Shown: positions 58,290 to 64,000 of the stretch, piece by piece | Layout of the letters: each line of letters begins with the position of its first letter | Position numbering within the stretch: position 1 is the first letter of the stretch | Source of the DNA: Frigoribacterium sp. JB110 | GTDB taxonomy: Bacteria > Actinomycetota > Actinomycetes > Actinomycetales > Microbacteriaceae | Assembly: GCF_900163665.1 (NCBI RefSeq) | Contig: NZ_FUIA01000009.1 | Span: forward strand, 124,001-188,000 | DNA: 64,000 nucleotides | Direction: 5' to 3' | Program-made: the position numbers and the translations under genes | The notes under the pieces: generated by a model | Told to the model about the DNA's origin: nothing | The model's database searches: none | The model's input: the letters and a program-made list of their open reading frames with translations, nothing else

Positions 58290-58781
58290 TCAGTGGCCCT
58301 GCGTCTTGGCGCGGTCGAACGCCTCGGTGACCAGCCGCTCGGCCTCGGCCGCGCCCGCCCACTCGTCGACCTTGACCCACTTGCCCGGCTCGAGGTCCTT
58401 GTAGTGCTCGAAAAAGTGACCGATCTCCTTCCGCGTGTACTCGGGAAGGTCCTCGACGTCCTGGATGTGATCCCAGCGAGGGTCCTTCGCGAGCACCGCG
58501 ACGACCTTGTCGTCGCCGCCGGCCTCGTCGCTCATCTTCAGCACGGCGACGGGGCGAACCTTCGCGCCGACGCCGGGGTAGACCGAGTGATCCATCACGA
58601 CGAGCACGTCGAGCGGGTCGCCGTCCTCGCCGAGAGTGTTCTCGAAGAATCCGTAGTCGGAGGGGTAGCCGAAGGTCGTGTACAGCACACGGTCGAGGAA
58701 CACCCGACCGGTCTCGTGGTCGACCTCGTACTTCACGCGACTGCCGCGCGGAATCTCGATGACAGCGTCGTATGCGCCCAT
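58290..58781 (-). CDS. ppa: Inorganic pyrophosphatase (family I)
   Basis: A 163-residue soluble enzyme that hydrolyses pyrophosphate. Family I signature residues are present: IEIPRGSRVKYEVDHETG, YGFFENTLGEDGDPLDVLVVMD with the metal-binding DxDPxD, and RWDHIQDVEDLP. Length is typical. AAGGAG lies nine bases upstream of ATG 58781. It is divergent from tilS. Confidence 0.98.
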   Translation of the reverse strand: MGAYDAVIEIPRGSRVKYEVDHETGRVFLDRVLYTTFGYPSDYGFFENTLGEDGDPLDVLVVMDHSVYPGVGAKVRPVAVLKMSDEAGGDDKVVAVLAKDPRWDHIQDVEDLPEYTRKEIGHFFEHYKDLEPGKWVKVDEWAGAAEAERLVTEAFDRAKTQGH

Positions 58782-58871
58782 GCCTGATAACTCCTTGAAA
58801 GTCTGCCGATCTGGCGCGCTCAGCCTACCCGGCGACGTCGCGAAACAGCTGAGGCGTACTACCGTGAAGCC

Positions 58872-59858
58872 ATGCTCGACCCCGCGATCGCCGCCTGCCG
58901 CCTCGCCGTGCGCGAGTCGCTCCGCCCGTTCTCCGACAGCGGGGCGACTGTGCTCGTCGCGCTCTCAGGCGGCGCGGACTCGCTCGCGCTCGCCGCGGCC
59001 GCGGCGCACGAGGCGCAGAAGCTCGGTCTTCAGATCGCGACGGTGACGGTCGATCATGGGCTTCAGGCTGCCTCGGACGAGGTGGCGGAGCGCGCGGCAG
59101 ATCAGGCTCGGGCGCTGAAGATCCCGGATGCTCGGATCGCGCGCGTCGAAGTCGGTTCCGACGGCGGACCGGAGGCTGCGGCGCGCGATGCCCGCTACGG
59201 CGCCATCGCACGCGTCGCATCGGAGACGGGAGTGGTCGCCGTGATCCTCGGCCACACGCTCGACGACCAGGCGGAGACCGTGCTGCTGGCGCTGGCCAGG
59301 GGCGCGGGAGCGGGCAGCCTGCAGGGCATGGCGTCGCGTCGCGTCGACGAGCGCGGGCTCGCCTGGGTGCGGCCGCTGCTCGCGCTGCGCCGTGACGACA
59401 CCCGTGCGTTCTGCGCGGCATCCGGAATCGAGCCGTGGCACGACCCGCACAATGCCGACGACCGCTTCTCGCGGGTGCGCGTGCGCGAACGCGTGCTGCC
59501 GGTGCTCGAGACCGAGCTCGGGCCGGGCATCGCCGAGGCGCTCGCCCGCACGGCGGAGCAGCTGCGCGAAGACAACGAGGCCTTCGCCGACATGATCGAC
59601 GAGACGATCGAGGACATCGTCGAGCACGCGGAGGCGGGCATCGCGATCTCAGCCGCCGCGCTCGAGGCGAACCCGCCCGCGATCCGGAACCGGATCATCC
59701 GGCTCGTCGCGCAGAGCGAATTCGGCGCGAGCCTCACCAGGCGGCAGACCCTCGAGATCGCGCGCCTGGTCACCGACTGGCACGGCCAGGGCCCGATCGA
59801 CCTGCCCGGCTTCACCGCCGAGCGCCGCTCCGGCCGCGTCGTGCTCGCTTCGCGCTGA
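58872..59858 (+). CDS. tilS: tRNA(Ile)-lysidine synthase
   Basis: A 328-residue ATP-dependent enzyme that modifies C34 of tRNA-Ile(CAU) to lysidine. The PP-loop is VALSGGADSLALA; VTVDHGLQ and ILGHTLDDQAETVLL follow. The short C-terminal region fits actinobacterial TilS. It is followed by a hairpin and hpt, the conserved tilS-hpt-ftsH order. Confidence 0.97.
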   Translation: MLDPAIAACRLAVRESLRPFSDSGATVLVALSGGADSLALAAAAAHEAQKLGLQIATVTVDHGLQAASDEVAERAADQARALKIPDARIARVEVGSDGGPEAAARDARYGAIARVASETGVVAVILGHTLDDQAETVLLALARGAGAGSLQGMASRRVDERGLAWVRPLLALRRDDTRAFCAASGIEPWHDPHNADDRFSRVRVRERVLPVLETELGPGIAEALARTAEQLREDNEAFADMIDETIEDIVEHAEAGIAISAAALEANPPAIRNRIIRLVAQSEFGASLTRRQTLEIARLVTDWHGQGPIDLPGFTAERRSGRVVLASR

Positions 59859-59861
59859 CAG

Positions 59862-59904
59862 CTCTTCACCTCTCCGCCTTCCCCGCTGCGGGAGACGTGA
59901 AGAG
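59862..59904 (+). terminator. Hairpin between tilS and hpt
   Basis: CTCTTCAC (59862-59869) pairs with GTGAAGAG (59897-59904), and inside it TCTCC pairs with GGAGA. It starts three bases past the tilS stop and may reduce read-through into hpt. Confidence 0.55.
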
Positions 59905-59947
59905 TTCCGGGCGGGCGCGCGGGGGCGGGCCTTCTACACTTGAGGAC

Positions 59948-60499
59948 ATGCGCGCCGCGGACATCACCGATCAGCTCACAGACGTTCTCGTCACAGAAGA
60001 GGACATCAACGCCAAACTCGCCGAGATCGCTCGTCAGGTCGAGTCGGACTACGCGGGCAAGAAGCTCCTGCTGGTCGGCGTGCTCAAGGGCGCGGCCACG
60101 GTCATGGTCGACTTCTCCCGCCACCTCAGCCGCGAGATCGAGATGGACTGGATGGCCGTCTCCAGCTACGGCGCAGGCACGAAGTCCAGCGGTGTGGTGC
60201 AGATCCGCAAGGACCTCGACACCGACCTTGGCGGCTACCACGTGCTCATCGTCGAGGACATCATCGACTCGGGCCTGACGCTGAGCTGGCTGCTGAAGAA
60301 CTTCGCCGAGCGCGGCGCCGAGTCCGTCGAAGTGTTCGCGCTGCTGCGCAAGCCGGAGGCGGTCAAAGTCGAGATCGACTGCCGCTACCTCGGCTTCGAC
60401 ATCCCGAACGAGTTCGTCGTCGGCTACGGACTCGACTTCGCCGAGAAGTACCGCAACCTGCGGGATGTCGCCATCCTCGCCCCGCACGTCTACCAGTAG
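59948..60499 (+). CDS. hpt: Hypoxanthine phosphoribosyltransferase
   Basis: A 183-residue purine-salvage enzyme that makes IMP/GMP from hypoxanthine/guanine and PRPP. The PRPP-binding motif is VLIVEDIIDSGLT; LVGVLKGAATVMVDF and FVVGYGLDFAEKYRNL are family blocks. Start ATG 59948 gives the standard length. It lies between tilS and ftsH. Confidence 0.97.
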   Translation: MRAADITDQLTDVLVTEEDINAKLAEIARQVESDYAGKKLLLVGVLKGAATVMVDFSRHLSREIEMDWMAVSSYGAGTKSSGVVQIRKDLDTDLGGYHVLIVEDIIDSGLTLSWLLKNFAERGAESVEVFALLRKPEAVKVEIDCRYLGFDIPNEFVVGYGLDFAEKYRNLRDVAILAPHVYQ

Positions 60500-60635
60500 A
60501 CCAAAGGCCAGCAGGCGCCGCGTTACGCCGGGGGCGAATCACAGTCGCGCCATAAACGCGGCGCGATAGCCTTTTACGAACGCGCCGCGGCGCGTCGCTG
60601 ATCGACCCCAAGGGAGCCGGGCCTGCGCCCACACC

Positions 60636-62642
<2,007 letters not shown>

Positions 62643-62645
62643 ACC

Positions 62646-63248
62646 ATGGCTGGCCCGGAGGGCGTGGACCGCGACAGGGTCGCCGAGCTCACGCGCGAGC
62701 TGCTGATCGCCATCGGCGAGGACCCGGATCGTCCGGGCCTGACCCGCACGCCGGAGCGGGTCGCGGAGATGGTCGCCGAGATGTTCGGCGGTCTGTCGCA
62801 GGACCCTGCGGCTCCGTTGGCCTCGACCATCAGCGTCGCCTCAGGCCCCGCTCCCGAGACGCAGCCGTCGGGAGCGGTGATCGTGCGGGGCGTCCGGTTC
62901 CGCTCGGTGTGCGAGCATCACCTGCTGCCCAGCCACGGCACGGCGCATGTGGCGTACCTGCCCGGCGAGAAGGTGGTCGGGCTCGGTGCGTTCACGAAGG
63001 TCATCGACATCCTCGCCAACCGGCCGCAGGTGCAGGAGCGCCTCGGCGAGCAGATCGCCGACACGATCGCGCAGGCCCTCGCCGCCCGCGGCGTCGTCGT
63101 CGTGCTCGACGCGGTGCACCAGTGCGTGACGATGCGCGGAGCGCAGCAGACCGACAGCTCCACCGTCACGATCGCCACGCGCGGCGAGCTGGCAGACCCC
63201 GCTGCCAGGGCGGAGATCATCGCGCTGATCGGGAAGGGTGAGGGCTGA
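62646..63248 (+). CDS. folE: GTP cyclohydrolase I
   Basis: A 200-residue enzyme that opens GTP to 7,8-dihydroneopterin triphosphate, the first step of folate synthesis. The zinc/active-site block is VCEHHLLPSHG, with VVGLGAFTKVIDI, LANRPQVQERLGEQIAD and HQCVTMRG. It starts three bases after ftsH, and its stop overlaps the folP start (TGATG), forming an ftsH-folE-folP operon. Confidence 0.98.
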   Translation: MAGPEGVDRDRVAELTRELLIAIGEDPDRPGLTRTPERVAEMVAEMFGGLSQDPAAPLASTISVASGPAPETQPSGAVIVRGVRFRSVCEHHLLPSHGTAHVAYLPGEKVVGLGAFTKVIDILANRPQVQERLGEQIADTIAQALAARGVVVVLDAVHQCVTMRGAQQTDSSTVTIATRGELADPAARAEIIALIGKGEG

Positions 63249-64000
63249 TGGAGATCTGGGGAGTCGTCAACGTCACGCCGGACTCGTTCAGCGACGGCGG
63301 CGAGTTCTTCTCGCACGACGCCGCGATCGCGCGCGGGCGAGAGCTGCGCGAGCAGGGAGCGACCGTGCTCGACGTCGGCGGAGAGTCGACCAGACCAGGC
63401 GCCCACCCGGTCGGCGCCGAAGAGGAGCTGCGACGCGTGCTCCCCGTGATCGAGGCGCTCGCATCCGACGGCGCCGTCGTGAGCGTCGACACCTACCGGG
63501 CCGATGTCGCGGAGCGCGCGATCGCCGCCGGCGCGAGGATCGTCAACGACGTCTCTGGCGGCCTCGAGGACCCGCGCATCTTCGACGTGGTCGCCGCAGG
63601 CGACGCCGAGATCGCGATCGGCCACTGGCGAGGGCCGTCTGCCGACATGTACGCGATGGCGCAGTACTCGCGCGTGGGAGACGAAGTCGCGGTCGAGCTG
63701 CTGCGCCGCGTCGAGGCGGCGAGGGCCGCCGGAGTGCGAGATGAGCAGATCATCCTCGATCCGGGCGTCGGCTTCGCGAAGACGCCGGAGCAGAGCTGGG
63801 CGGCGCTGCGCCAGCTCGACGCGATCAGCGCACTCGGCTTCCGCGTGCTGATCGGTGTCTCGCGCAAGCGCATGCTTGCGGCAGCCCTCGGCGACGATGC
63901 CTCGACCGGACGCCGCGACCTGGCCACGGCTGTGGCGAGTGTTCTCACAGCCAGGTTCGGCGCCTACGGCGTGCGCGTGCACGATGTGGTCGGCACGGTC
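63248..64000 (+). CDS. folP: Dihydropteroate synthase, 3'-truncated by window edge
   Basis: The first 251 codons are visible; the frame is open to the last base. It begins MEIWGVVNVTPDSFSDGGEF, with the pterin-binding GGESTRPGA, SVDTYRADVAERA, NDVSGG and ILDPGVGFAKT. It joins p-aminobenzoate to the pterin diphosphate in folate synthesis and is the sulfonamide target. It overlaps folE by one base. Confidence 0.97.
   Translation, partial: MEIWGVVNVTPDSFSDGGEFFSHDAAIARGRELREQGATVLDVGGESTRPGAHPVGAEEELRRVLPVIEALASDGAVVSVDTYRADVAERAIAAGARIVNDVSGGLEDPRIFDVVAAGDAEIAIGHWRGPSADMYAMAQYSRVGDEVAVELLRRVEAARAAGVRDEQIILDPGVGFAKTPEQSWAALRQLDAISALGFRVLIGVSRKRMLAAALGDDASTGRRDLATAVASVLTARFGAYGVRVHDVVGTV

Overview
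The window is about 64 kb of very GC-rich DNA with dense genes, frequent 4-base ATGA/GTGA gene overlaps, strong GC3 bias and actinobacterial families (mycoredoxin-like glutaredoxin, MoxR-DUF58-transglutaminase/FHA/PP2C/Ser-Thr kinase cluster, LPXTG anchoring, a ppa/tilS/hpt/ftsH/folE/folP block). CCGGATG/CATCCGG strings are unusually common. Together this suggests a member of the Microbacteriaceae, probably Microbacterium or a close relative; the genus is an inference. The first gene (DEAD-box helicase) and last gene (folP) run off the window edges.

Layout. 1-9.3 kb: RNA helicase, M15 D,D-carboxypeptidase, an ECF vitamin/metal transporter (S subunit plus a single 914-residue A-A'-T fusion), a small GNAT protein and recQ. 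9.1-12.3 kb is an accessory island: a lone AAA-type ATPase preceded by three 9-bp direct repeats sits between two nearly identical 125-bp copies of the recQ 3' end, followed by an intact 1440-bp ISL3-family insertion sequence with 25-bp inverted repeats and a perfect 8-bp target duplication. 12.4-17.5 kb: a three-gene translationally coupled operon of an LPXTG surface protein with about 70 Pro-Gly-Thr repeats, a DUF5819 protein and an HTTM membrane protein; it resembles a SdpA/SdpB-like maturation cassette with an unusual cargo. 17.8-19.9 kb: acyl-CoA oxidase/dehydrogenase.

20-35.8 kb is the largest coherent system: a 2056-residue N-terminally anchored Ig-like/FN3 surface protein, then MoxR ATPase, DUF58, a transglutaminase-like membrane protein whose catalytic Cys position is Asp, FHA protein, PP2C phosphatase, second FHA protein and transmembrane Ser/Thr kinase. 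The last six genes overlap by 4 bases each. It reads as an envelope-assembly module with its own phospho-Thr writer, reader and eraser. It ends in 85-bp tandem repeats and a degenerate resolvase-like gene.

36.6-55.9 kb is mixed: mycoredoxin, a large exported membrane protein divergent from a TetR regulator with palindromic operator candidates, GT2-GtrA glycosyltransferase, ribokinase, TrhO, thioesterase, a Gln/Pro-rich membrane protein with an LRV-type N-terminus, an unknown membrane protein plus lipoprotein, Nei-type DNA glycosylase, DUF4287 protein, a ParD/RelE-type toxin-antitoxin pair, EamA transporter, aldo/keto reductase with a divergent HTH regulator, CPBP protease, DUF2255 and MepB proteins. 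56-64 kb is core: tRNA-Glu/Asp/Phe, M23 endopeptidase, ppa, tilS, hpt, ftsH, folE and folP.

Coordinates of starts were chosen by ribosome-binding sites, domain starts and gene overlaps. All family assignments are by recognition of motifs, without database searches.
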